The notes under the pieces were generated by a model. That model made no database searches. It worked only from the letters and a program-made list of their open reading frames with translations, and was not told where the DNA came from. Of a stretch of 10,457 bases of DNA, positions 1-6,593 are shown in pieces. The stretch is from positions 1-10,457 of the forward strand of contig JAICMT010000023.1 of the NCBI GenBank assembly GCA_025929125.1, read 5' to 3'. Position 1 is the stretch's first letter; each line of letters starts with the position of its first letter. The stretch comes from Acidobacteriaceae bacterium. Its GTDB lineage: Bacteria; Acidobacteriota; Terriglobia; Terriglobales; Acidobacteriaceae. Made by a program: the position numbers and the translations under genes.

Positions 1-2
1 CC

Positions 3-1340
3 AAGGAACAGTCCTACGCGATCCTTCCCATCGCCACCGCGAACCTCTCCCTGCTTGCCGCCAAGAGGGGCAAGGCGGAAAACGCAGCCCAGCTTCGCGC
101 CATCACCCTCACCACGCTCGACGCGATCGCCTCGCCACCGCTCCACCCCGGTTTCCTGCAGCTCATTGGCGACGCGTGCTTCGATCTCGGGGAATATCGC
201 CGCGCAACCACCTACTACGAGCTGTGTGCCCAGCTCGTCTCGAACAACGGTGACGCCCTGAATACCGCGGTCCTTCTCGCGAAGGCAGGCCAATGCTACT
301 GTCGCGCCGGTTTGAACGACCAGGCAGTCATTCCTCTGCGAGCGGCGATGCGCATATTTCGCCAGCACCCGGCCGATCCCCGTGTCCCCGATGCTCTCAT
401 CAACCTCGGAAACGCCCTGCGTAAAAAGCAGCCCGCTCAGGCCGAACCCGCCTACAAAGAGGCGGCCGAGTGGTATGAGTCACGCCTGCAGTTGGAGGCC
501 GCCGCGCCCGCCTGGGTCAACCTCGGCGTGCTCTGCTCGGAGAACGGACGCCATCAGGAGGGTCTTGAGTACTACCAGAAAGCGCTCGAGGTTCGTCAGC
601 GTTCACCCGCTACTCCTCCAATCCGGACCGCCAGTGTGCTGAATAACATGGCCAACTGCTACCGTCGGCTGCAGAACTTCCCCGAGGCCCACCACCACGT
701 CGAACGAGCCATCCAGCTCCTGGAGCCCATCTCGGCCACCGATTCGGCGGCCGCGCGCCTGCTGGCCTCCGCCTATCACTCCTGGGGGCTCATCTTCGCC
801 GCCGAATCGCGCGACACCGAGGCACTCCACTGGCTCAGTAAGGCAGATGCCACCCGCCAGCAGCAGCCGAACCCCAGTCTGGAAGACACCGCCGTCGATC
901 TTACCGAGCTCGCCGTGGTTCTGGATCGTCTCGGTCGCGCCGATGAGGCGGATGCCGCGCGCCAGCGACTTGCCGTCATCCGCAGCACGCAGCAGGCCGG
1001 CAAGGCAGCGGAACTTGACCTGACTGGACTCTCCGAGGCGAGCCCTGGAGCCGTCCAGATCGAGATTGACCACCCACGGCCTCACAGTCCGGAACAGAAC
1101 GGCGCCCTGACCGAGCTCGGTCGCAGGCTGGGCGGACTGGCCACCAACTGCAATACCGGACGGTACACCGGCTCTGTGAGCATTCCCGAGGCAACCACTC
1201 TGCTCTTCTACGGCGCGGATGCCGAAGCCCTCTTCCGCGAGCTCGAACCCGCTCTCCGAGCCGACCCGCTCTCCCGCAACGCCCGAGTCACGCTCCGTCA
1301 GGGCCAAACCACCCGCGAGCTCACCCTCACGATCCACTGA
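3..1340 (+). CDS. Tetratricopeptide-repeat protein, 5' end outside the window
   Basis: The reading frame is open from the left edge, so 445 residues are visible and the true start lies upstream; the in-frame TTG at 312 is internal, because the codons before it continue the same helical repeats. The visible part is a run of helix-turn-helix repeats with TPR spacing: segments around D-A-C-F-D-L-G-E-Y-R-R-A, W-V-N-L-G-V-L-C-S-E-N-G-R and L-N-N-M-A-N-C-Y-R-R-L-Q-N-F carry the usual small and aromatic positions. TPR arrays bind partner proteins or peptides. The last 90 or so residues are not TPR: they predict as alternating strands and helices (V-Q-I-E-I-D, L-T-E-L-G-R-R-L-G-G, T-T-L-L-F-Y-G, A-E-A-L-F-R-E-L, A-R-V-T-L-R), suggesting a small alpha/beta domain I do not recognise. 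No membrane segment is visible. Partner and function are unknown. The TPR call is firm; the gene's role is not. Confidence 0.85.
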   Translation, partial: KEQSYAILPIATANLSLLAAKRGKAENAAQLRAITLTTLDAIASPPLHPGFLQLIGDACFDLGEYRRATTYYELCAQLVSNNGDALNTAVLLAKAGQCYCRAGLNDQAVIPLRAAMRIFRQHPADPRVPDALINLGNALRKKQPAQAEPAYKEAAEWYESRLQLEAAAPAWVNLGVLCSENGRHQEGLEYYQKALEVRQRSPATPPIRTASVLNNMANCYRRLQNFPEAHHHVERAIQLLEPISATDSAAARLLASAYHSWGLIFAAESRDTEALHWLSKADATRQQQPNPSLEDTAVDLTELAVVLDRLGRADEADAARQRLAVIRSTQQAGKAAELDLTGLSEASPGAVQIEIDHPRPHSPEQNGALTELGRRLGGLATNCNTGRYTGSVSIPEATTLLFYGADAEALFRELEPALRADPLSRNARVTLRQGQTTRELTLTIH

Positions 1341-1492
1341 CCAGACCAAAAACGTGTCAAGCCCTGAATCGTCCATCCAGCTGAAAACGCGTGGGATAAC
1401 GATGTTACTTAACCCTGCTCCATTCGATAGAATAAAAATAGGGGATAAAGTTCCGTGTCTCCGGGTGGCGCGCTGAGATCGCGAGTGGAACC

Positions 1493-1507
1493 GCAATTCT
1501 AAATTGC
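1493..1507. repeat. Small perfect inverted repeat upstream of the HAD gene
   Basis: GCAATT and AATTGC are perfect 6-base arms around the 3-base spacer CTA. It sits just before the candidate -35 element of the downstream phosphatase gene, which is where a repressor or activator dimer could bind. The arms are AT-rich and there is no T tract, so it does not look like a terminator. A 6-base repeat can occur by chance, so the operator reading is only a guess. Confidence 0.3.
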
Positions 1508-1516
1508 TGATTCCGG

Positions 1517-1545
1517 AGAACATACATTGCAAGTCCGGGTATAAG
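1517..1545 (+). promoter_or_regulatory. Candidate promoter for the HAD phosphatase gene
   Basis: A TATAAG hexamer at 1540-1545 matches five of six bases of the sigma-70 -10 consensus. Seventeen bases upstream, AGAACA at 1517-1522 matches only three of six of the -35 consensus. Transcription would begin near 1552, about 45 bases before the proposed start codon. A second -10-like hexamer, TAGAAT, lies at 1428-1433 in the AT-rich part of the gap but has no convincing -35. The rest of the gap, 1341-1596, shows no gene and no clear terminator hairpin for the TPR gene. Confidence 0.3.
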
Positions 1546-1581
1546 CCTCGCGTTTTGAAGACTTTGTGCATTTCAGGTACA

Positions 1582-1593
1582 GGGGGGAGGGGG
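1582..1593 (+). promoter_or_regulatory. Strong Shine-Dalgarno that argues for a CTG start
   Basis: The purine run GGGGGGAGGGGG contains GGAGG at 1586-1590, ending six bases before an in-frame CTG at 1597. The first in-frame ATG (1621) is about 30 bases from the motif, too far for normal initiation. The site therefore favours CTG at 1597, although CTG starts are rare and gene finders normally exclude them. Confidence 0.5.
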
Positions 1594-1596
1594 CCG

Positions 1597-2571
1597 CTGG
1601 CGAAGACACCCCAGATCCGCATGGTCGCCGTCGACATGGACGGGACGCTGCTCGACGACCGTGGCCAGGTAAGCCCGCGCAACCTCGCTGCCCTTGCCGC
1701 CGCCCGCACCGCTGGCGCAGAAGTCGTGATCGCCACCGGCCGCCGCCACTCCTACGCCATGCGCGTACTCCGGCCGCTCAACCTGCCGCATGTAGGGAAG
1801 CTGGTCAGCTCCAACGGCACCGTAACCCGAACCATGGGTTGCGTCGGCCCGGGCGACAACGCGGTCCGCTCCGTGCCGATCGCTCGAAGCCAGCTCTCCC
1901 ATGAAGCGGCGCTCTGGCTGTGCGGCCACCTCGGCGAGTTCCGAAACGCGCTCGTCCTCACCTTCGACCGCCTGAACGAGGAGGGAGGCGACGCGCGCGG
2001 TGCACTTGTCGTCGAGCACCTCGATGAGCTCAACGCCTCGATCGGTCGCTGGATGGCCGCCAACGAGCCCTACATCCTGCATGTGGATCCGCTCGAGCTG
2101 GCCCTTGATCCAGCGACCTGCGGCGCTCCCATCCAGGCGATGCTCTGCGGTTCGGTCGAGCGCATGCGCCGCGCCGAAGCCAGGCTGCTGGAGCATCCAG
2201 GCGTGGTCGCAGTCGGCCACACACCCGCGGCGGTCGAAGCGCACCACATCATCAACCTCCATCGCACCGAGTACCCGGAGCGCGATCTCTCGATTGTGGA
2301 CATCCTGCCCGCCGGCTGCTCCAAAGGCGCGGCTCTGTTATCGCTCGCAGCGGCGCAGGACATTGCCCCGGATCAGATTCTCGCGATCGGCGACAACTGG
2401 AACGACGTCTCGATGCTTGAGATCGCGGGCTCTGCGGTCGTCATGGGCAATGCTCCGGAAGACCTCAAGATCTTTGCCCGCGAGCGTGGCTGGCGCATCG
2501 GCCCTTCCAACCTGGAGGATGGCGTCGCCGAAGCGATCGAGTCCGCTCTGTCCATCGGTGCTGGCCGTTAG
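1597..2571 (+). CDS. Cof-type HAD-superfamily phosphatase (HAD-IIB)
   Basis: This is a cytoplasmic Mg2+-dependent phosphohydrolase, a family that mostly acts on sugar phosphates, nucleotides or cofactor phosphates; the substrate cannot be read from sequence. With the CTG start it has 324 residues, slightly longer than typical Cof members. Motif I is D13-M-D15-G-T, giving the nucleophile and the acid/base aspartate; motif II is the threonine of I-A-T-G-R-R (45-50); motif III is K243; motif IV is G-D-N-W-N-D (265-270), followed by the usual V-V-M-G-N-A (281-286). The stretch between motifs II and III, about 190 residues, is the C2-type cap that sets specificity. Starting at ATG 1621 would cut into the first beta strand just before motif I, another reason to prefer 1597. 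The gene stands alone on the + strand and ends 3 bases from the stop of mpl. Confidence 0.9.
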   Translation: MAKTPQIRMVAVDMDGTLLDDRGQVSPRNLAALAAARTAGAEVVIATGRRHSYAMRVLRPLNLPHVGKLVSSNGTVTRTMGCVGPGDNAVRSVPIARSQLSHEAALWLCGHLGEFRNALVLTFDRLNEEGGDARGALVVEHLDELNASIGRWMAANEPYILHVDPLELALDPATCGAPIQAMLCGSVERMRRAEARLLEHPGVVAVGHTPAAVEAHHIINLHRTEYPERDLSIVDILPAGCSKGAALLSLAAAQDIAPDQILAIGDNWNDVSMLEIAGSAVVMGNAPEDLKIFARERGWRIGPSNLEDGVAEAIESALSIGAGR

Positions 2572-2574
2572 TTC

Positions 2575-4017
2575 TTAACCGCGCGCTTCGATCGCCCGCG
2601 GCAGCTTGTCATAGATTCCGCCGAAGCCACCGTTTGAAAGGATTGCCACCACGTCCCCGCTTCGCAGCTCCGGAACCATCGCGGCAAGAATCTCGTCCAC
2701 ATCTGCGTAGAGCGCCGCTTCGTTTCCGCGAGTCCGCAGCATTGCAACCACGTTCTCTGGATGCAGGCGCTCGCTCTCCGGAATCGCCTCCAGCTTGAAG
2801 ACACCGGCAAGAACGGCGTGGTCTGCCAGCGCGAGGCTTTCGACCAGCGCGGTCTCGAACACGTTGCGGCGCAGCGTATTCGATCGCGGCTCCAGCACCG
2901 CCCAAAGCCTGCGGCCCGGATACGATGTCCGCAGAGCGCGCAGGGTTTCGCGGATCGCCGTGGGATGATGCGCGAAGTCGTCGATGATGGTGATGCCTTT
3001 GACTTCGGCTCGTATTTCGAGCCGCCGCTTGACTGAACGGAAGCTCGCCAGAGCCTCCGCGATGGTTCCGGCGGGAACGCCCTGTCCTGCTGCCAGGGCA
3101 GCGGCCGCGGTCGCGTTCAGCGCGTTGTGCTCGCCGGCCAGAGCCAGTTCCAGCTCGGCAAACCGCTCGCCCCCGCGCAGCAACGTCCAATGCGATCTGC
3201 CGTCCTGATGCCGCATCTCAGCAACGCGCCAGTGTGAGGCGTCCTTGAATCCATAACGCTCCACGGCACAGAAAGCTCTGGAAACACACGCATCCACGTT
3301 CTCGCTCCCGTCGTACGCCACTAAGCGCCCGCGTCGAGGTATCAGGTTCACGAAACGGCGGAAGGCGGTCTTCGCCGCCTCCAGATCGGCATAGATGTCG
3401 GCATGGTCAAACTCAACGTGAGTCAGGACCGCGGCATCCGGAAAGTAGTGCAGAAACTTCGGGCCCTTATCGAAAAACGCGGTGTCGTACTCGTCGCCTT
3501 CCAGAATGAAAGGCGTCCTGACGCCATCGCCTGCCGGACGCACGAGAAAGCTGGTTCCGAAGTTCTCTGCGACCCCGCCGATCAGAAAAGAGGGCGCGAA
3601 TCGGGGATCGTTGCGCCCGGCGCACTCGTAGATCCAGGCCAGCATGCTGGTGGTCGTCGTCTTCCCGTGAGTTCCCGCAATGACCAGCGACTCGCGGCCG
3701 GCGAGAAACTCATCGTGCAGGATTGCCGCCATCGAAGTAAATGGGATTCGCTCATCGAGCACGTGCTCCAACTCCACGTTGCCGCGCGAGATCGCATTGC
3801 CAACGATCACCAGATCCGGTCTAGGCGTCAAGTTGCCCTCGGAGTAGGGCTGATGCACTGCGATTTTCATGCTGGCCAGCTGGTCACTCATCGGCGGATA
3901 GGCGGCTGCATCGGAGCCAGTCACACGATGCCCCTGCGCCTGCAGCATGCCGGCAAGTGAAGCCATCGCAGTCCCGCAGATTCCGATGAGGTGGATGTGT
4001 TTCGAACGGGTCGTCAT
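2575..4017 (-). CDS. mpl: UDP-MurNAc:L-Ala-gamma-D-Glu-meso-DAP ligase (murein recycling)
   Basis: Mpl attaches recovered murein tripeptide to UDP-N-acetylmuramate using ATP in the cytoplasm, so the peptide re-enters peptidoglycan synthesis without remaking each amino-acid bond. The 480-residue product is close to the family's usual 450-480. The N-terminal Rossmann region has G12-I-C-G-T-A-M-A-S-L-A, typical of Mpl and MurC. The ATP loop is A-G-T-H-G-K-T-T-T-T (114-123). E-G-D-E-Y-D-T-A-F-F-D-K (173-184) is the form seen in Mpl and separates it from MurC. Then come H-V-E-F-D-H-A-D (200-207), G-E-H-N-A-L-N (295-301), R-R-L-E (331-334), D-D-F-A-H-H-P-T (346-353) and E-P-R-S-N-T (376-381). ATG 4017 is the only usable start, since no ATG, GTG or TTG lies in frame just upstream; its Shine-Dalgarno is weak and distant. 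It is the last gene of the block, 37 bases after ldcA. Confidence 0.95.
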   Translation of the reverse strand: MTTRSKHIHLIGICGTAMASLAGMLQAQGHRVTGSDAAAYPPMSDQLASMKIAVHQPYSEGNLTPRPDLVIVGNAISRGNVELEHVLDERIPFTSMAAILHDEFLAGRESLVIAGTHGKTTTTSMLAWIYECAGRNDPRFAPSFLIGGVAENFGTSFLVRPAGDGVRTPFILEGDEYDTAFFDKGPKFLHYFPDAAVLTHVEFDHADIYADLEAAKTAFRRFVNLIPRRGRLVAYDGSENVDACVSRAFCAVERYGFKDASHWRVAEMRHQDGRSHWTLLRGGERFAELELALAGEHNALNATAAAALAAGQGVPAGTIAEALASFRSVKRRLEIRAEVKGITIIDDFAHHPTAIRETLRALRTSYPGRRLWAVLEPRSNTLRRNVFETALVESLALADHAVLAGVFKLEAIPESERLHPENVVAMLRTRGNEAALYADVDEILAAMVPELRSGDVVAILSNGGFGGIYDKLPRAIEARG

Positions 4018-4054
4018 ACGTTGTCGAATACAGGCGTCCTCGCCAGTGTAGATG

Positions 4055-5002
4055 CTAGACCGCGACTGCGGGCTCGAGGAACTCGAGCAACGGAGTATCC
4101 GCATCCGTAAGATCGAGACGGACCCGCACGCCCAGCGGAAGGGTGACGTTGGGAGCATCGACGTGCCCGGAACGCAGGCCGATCGCAATCGGTCCTTCAA
4201 ATTCCTGCAGCGCGTGAAGAATGGCCTGTTCCAGCAGTTCACGATCGCGCTCTGCAACGCACTGCCGCATGTCGCCGAAGACGATCCCCTGCACGTTACG
4301 CAACATGCCTGCATACCGCAGATGAAGCAGCATGCGATCCCACTGGTAAGGTTTGGTGCCAATGTCTTCAAGAAAGAGGATGCGCGGCTCTCCTGCCGGC
4401 AACGGCGCATACGGCGTGCCCAGCGCCTCGGCGTAGATGGAGAGACACCCGCCGGAGAACACACCCTCACTATGTCCGCTTCGCAACACCCGCAGACCTT
4501 CCGCGGGACCGAGCGTCCACTGCGACCGCTCCAGCAGAGCATGGCTCCAACTCGCGGAATCCACCCCGTTCGCCCGACCGAAATCGGCGGCGGCCATGGG
4601 GCCGTAGAAGCTGACCAGATTGCACTCACGCGCGAGCCAGATGTGCAGCGAGGTATGGTCGCTGTAGCCGATGAACGGCTTGGGATTCGCCCGAATCAGC
4701 TCAGCATTCAGATGCGGCAACAGCTCTGCGGAACCCCAGCCACCCCGGGTGCAGAGGATGCCATCGGTCGTCGGATCGTCAAAAGCCGCCATCAGGTCGC
4801 TGGCCCGTTGCTGCACTGTGCCCGCGTAATAAAGTGGTCCGCCGCCCAGTGCGTTCGGAAAAAGCACCGGATGAAAGCCAAGCTCGCTCAGCCGCTTCAT
4901 CCCCGCCTCCACCAGCTCGGGTCGTGGCGTGCTCGCAGGAGAAACTACGGCGATATGAGCCCCAGGCCGTAATGCACGCGGTCTGACGAATCCGGAACTC
5001 AC
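4055..5002 (-). CDS. ldcA: Muramoyltetrapeptide LD-carboxypeptidase (peptidase family S66)
   Basis: LdcA removes the terminal D-alanine from murein tetrapeptide in the cytoplasm, producing the tripeptide that Mpl uses. The product is 315 residues, normal for the family. The Ser-Glu-His triad of S66 is visible: S114 in G-Y-S-D-H (112-116), E212 in F-L-E-D-I-G (210-215) and H280 in G-H-V-D-A-P-N-V-T-L-P-L-G (279-291). The spacing matches the characterised Pseudomonas enzyme (Ser115, Glu217, His285). The N-terminal nucleotide-like strand I-A-V-V-S-P-A-S (17-24) and T-R-G-G-W-G-S (85-91) are also characteristic. No signal peptide is present. I chose GTG at 5002 because it overlaps the dapF stop in GTGA and has GGAGG ten bases upstream; the longer in-frame extension to 5065 would run inside dapF. 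Confidence 0.93.
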   Translation of the reverse strand: MSSGFVRPRALRPGAHIAVVSPASTPRPELVEAGMKRLSELGFHPVLFPNALGGGPLYYAGTVQQRASDLMAAFDDPTTDGILCTRGGWGSAELLPHLNAELIRANPKPFIGYSDHTSLHIWLARECNLVSFYGPMAAADFGRANGVDSASWSHALLERSQWTLGPAEGLRVLRSGHSEGVFSGGCLSIYAEALGTPYAPLPAGEPRILFLEDIGTKPYQWDRMLLHLRYAGMLRNVQGIVFGDMRQCVAERDRELLEQAILHALQEFEGPIAIGLRSGHVDAPNVTLPLGVRVRLDLTDADTPLLEFLEPAVAV

Positions 5003-5017
5003 AGCGACGCTTCCTCC
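4999..5017 (-). promoter_or_regulatory. dapF-ldcA overlap with Shine-Dalgarno inside dapF
   Basis: The tetranucleotide GTGA (5002-4999) holds both the GTG start of ldcA and the TGA stop of dapF. GGAGG at 5017-5013 lies within the last dapF codons, ten bases before the GTG. This arrangement usually gives translational coupling, so LdcA output should follow DapF translation. Confidence 0.75.
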
Positions 5018-5847
5018 GTAGAAGTTGTTCCTGCCGCTTCGGACTGCAGCGCTTCGCCCTGGCACACGATCTCCGCGGGACCGGTCAGCAGCATGGCTGC
5101 CTGATTCGCCGGCCAGACGGTGCGTTGCGGGCCACCTTCCGCGATCGCAGTAAGCTCTCGGTCGGTTTCGCGCAGAACCATCGCAGCAGCGGACGAAGCG
5201 CAGGTTCCGGTTCCTGAGGACGTGGTCGGGCCGCAGCCGCGCTCGAAGATGCGAAATGCAATTTCTCGCGGGGACCTCACTTGGACGAACTCAACATTCG
5301 TGCCGTGCGGGAAATGCGGGCTGCCGCTGATGATAGCGCCTAACTCCTGCCACGGAAGACCGTGCGCGCTGAAGTCCTCCGTCTCCACGAACAGAACAAA
5401 ATGCGGGTTGCCGACATTGACCATGGCGCCTTCCACCTCTCCGACGCGTGGCAGCACGATGGTCCGCGGCATCACGCGTGGTACGCCCATCTCGCTTTCG
5501 ATCAGGTATTCCGTCCCGCTGCGTTCCATCACCCGACAGGCACGGATGCCGCCGTGCGTGCCCAGTGCCACGCGTTCAATCCCTTCGCTGTGCGCAAGCC
5601 ACGCGGCCACGCAGCGGGTGCCATTGCCAGAGAGTTCAGCCTCACTCCCATCGGCGTTGAAGAGCCGTAGAAAGTAATCGCCGGGCCGGGTGCCGGAGCG
5701 ATCCAGGAACTCGATTCCGTCGGCGCCAATACTGGTGTTTCTCGAGCAGAGCAGGCGCGCAAGCTCGGCATGGTTCCGGCCGGCGACGCTCTCCTCAATT
5801 ACTAGAAAGTCGTTGCCGCATGCATGTGCTTTGACGAATGGGATCAA
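4999..5847 (-). CDS. dapF: DapF-family epimerase with both catalytic cysteines replaced by serine
   Basis: The 282-residue product has the two-lobed DapF fold by motif: A-C-G-N12-D-F near the N-terminus, N64-A-D-G-S-E, G-N-G-T-R-C (74-79), V-G-N147-P-H, G-T-N184-V-E-F and E202-R203-G. These match the substrate-binding residues of diaminopimelate epimerase, which converts LL-DAP to meso-DAP for lysine and peptidoglycan. The two catalytic thiols are missing: position 73 is serine (TCT) in L-S-G-N-G, and position 211 is serine (TCA) in S-S-G-T-G. Canonical enzymes have cysteine at both. Cysteines occur instead at 10 and 205, next to binding loops. The reading frame is intact, so this is not decay. 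The start is TTG 5847, six bases after the mgtC stop, with AGAGGA ten bases before it. The last 17 or so residues extend past the normal end. Family call firm; DAP epimerase activity is doubtful. Confidence 0.88.
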   Translation of the reverse strand: MIPFVKAHACGNDFLVIEESVAGRNHAELARLLCSRNTSIGADGIEFLDRSGTRPGDYFLRLFNADGSEAELSGNGTRCVAAWLAHSEGIERVALGTHGGIRACRVMERSGTEYLIESEMGVPRVMPRTIVLPRVGEVEGAMVNVGNPHFVLFVETEDFSAHGLPWQELGAIISGSPHFPHGTNVEFVQVRSPREIAFRIFERGCGPTTSSGTGTCASSAAAMVLRETDRELTAIAEGGPQRTVWPANQAAMLLTGPAEIVCQGEALQSEAAGTTSTEEASL

Positions 5848-5853
5848 CTCGAC

Positions 5854-6558
5854 TCAGTCCTCTTCTTCATCGTTGTACGCGATTACCTTGTCGGTGGCAT
5901 CACTTGCATTCAGCTTAGCGAGAACTTCTTTGTGACGCACGCTGCTCAAAGAGATGGTGAACGAAACCCGCTCCTGAGCACCGAGTTTGTCGCGCTCAAC
6001 AATCTGAAGCCTCAGGTGCTCCCGGTCAAGCACACTCAGAATTTCGCCGAACATGGCGTTCTCGTCCGTGCCTCTAACCTCGTAAATCATTGGAAATCGC
6101 TTCCAATTCGCTTGCGATTCCATCAACCCGACGAACCGCAGTGCGGTGTAAACGATCACCGTTGCAAAGATCGCCTCGATGTATAGGCCGGTTCCGCAGG
6201 CCATTCCGATGGCAGCCACAACCCACACCGTGGCGGCACTGGTCAGGCCAAGTACCCGCGAGCGCGAGTGCAGGATGAGACCGGCCCCAAGAAAGCCGAT
6301 ACCCTGAACGATATTGGAGGCAACCTGCCCCCGGTTCGGAGATAAGTCCCCGGCAAGCACCGCCGATAGAGTGGTAAATAGTGCAGCTCCCATGCAGATC
6401 AGCATGTTCGTACGGAGGCCGGAAGCTTTGTGCCGGCGTTCTCGTTCCCAGCCGATCACAGCCCCCATCGCACATGCGATGAGCATGCGCGCGACGGTGC
6501 CCTGGAGAATGCCAAGGTGCTGTGTAGCGCTGAGTTGTGGTGCAGGAAGGTCGATCAT
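5854..6558 (-). CDS. MgtC/SapB-family inner-membrane protein
   Basis: The 234-residue protein belongs to the MgtC/SapB family of small membrane proteins, linked in other bacteria to growth at low Mg2+ and control of membrane energetics; the role here is not defined by sequence. Family marks are G-W-E-R-E (36-40) after the first membrane helix, R-T-N-M-L-I-C-M-G-A (49-58), G-I-G-F-L-G-A-G-L-I (86-95) and G-L-T-S-A-A-T-V-W-V (104-113). Four to five membrane segments lie between about 20 and 145. Residues from about 155 to 228 form a soluble ACT-like regulatory tail, found in the longer family members. The protein ends in D-E-E-E-D, whose purine-rich codons also serve as the dapF Shine-Dalgarno. 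ATG 6558 has GGAG ten bases before it. It lies 35 bases after the glycosyltransferase gene. Confidence 0.9.
   Translation of the reverse strand: MIDLPAPQLSATQHLGILQGTVARMLIACAMGAVIGWERERRHKASGLRTNMLICMGAALFTTLSAVLAGDLSPNRGQVASNIVQGIGFLGAGLILHSRSRVLGLTSAATVWVVAAIGMACGTGLYIEAIFATVIVYTALRFVGLMESQANWKRFPMIYEVRGTDENAMFGEILSVLDREHLRLQIVERDKLGAQERVSFTISLSSVRHKEVLAKLNASDATDKVIAYNDEEED
5858..5863 (-). promoter_or_regulatory. Shine-Dalgarno of dapF inside the end of mgtC
   Basis: AGAGGA, read on the minus strand, lies in the codons of the acidic MgtC C-terminus and ends ten bases before the TTG at 5847. It supports that unusual start for dapF and places the two genes in one message. Confidence 0.6.
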
Positions 6559-6593
6559 CTATCGTTGGCTCCAGCCAAGAGTAGCACCGGGAA

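Noticed and set aside
312..1340. A 342-residue gene starting at TTG 312
   Set aside because: The frame is open back to the left edge and the upstream codons continue the TPR helices, so this is only the 3' part of a longer gene.
1355..1360. TTGACA on the minus strand, a perfect -35 hexamer
   Set aside because: No -10-like hexamer is found 16-18 bases downstream, and it would fire antisense into the TPR gene.
603..1736. Long minus-strand open frame of 377 codons opposite the TPR gene
   Set aside because: It lies across the TPR gene and the intergenic gap, its translation has low complexity and no family motif, and it is a typical antisense shadow in GC-rich DNA.
2533..2595. Inverted repeat GCGATCGA / TCGATCGC around the convergent stops, a possible two-way terminator
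   Set aside because: The loop is 47 bases and there is no T tract. Both arms fall in codons for A-I-E near the ends of the two proteins, so the match is probably a coding coincidence.
4018..4629. Extension of mpl upstream to a 684-residue frame
   Set aside because: The extra part runs through ldcA in another frame, looks nothing like a ligase domain, and the known Mpl N-terminus begins at ATG 4017.
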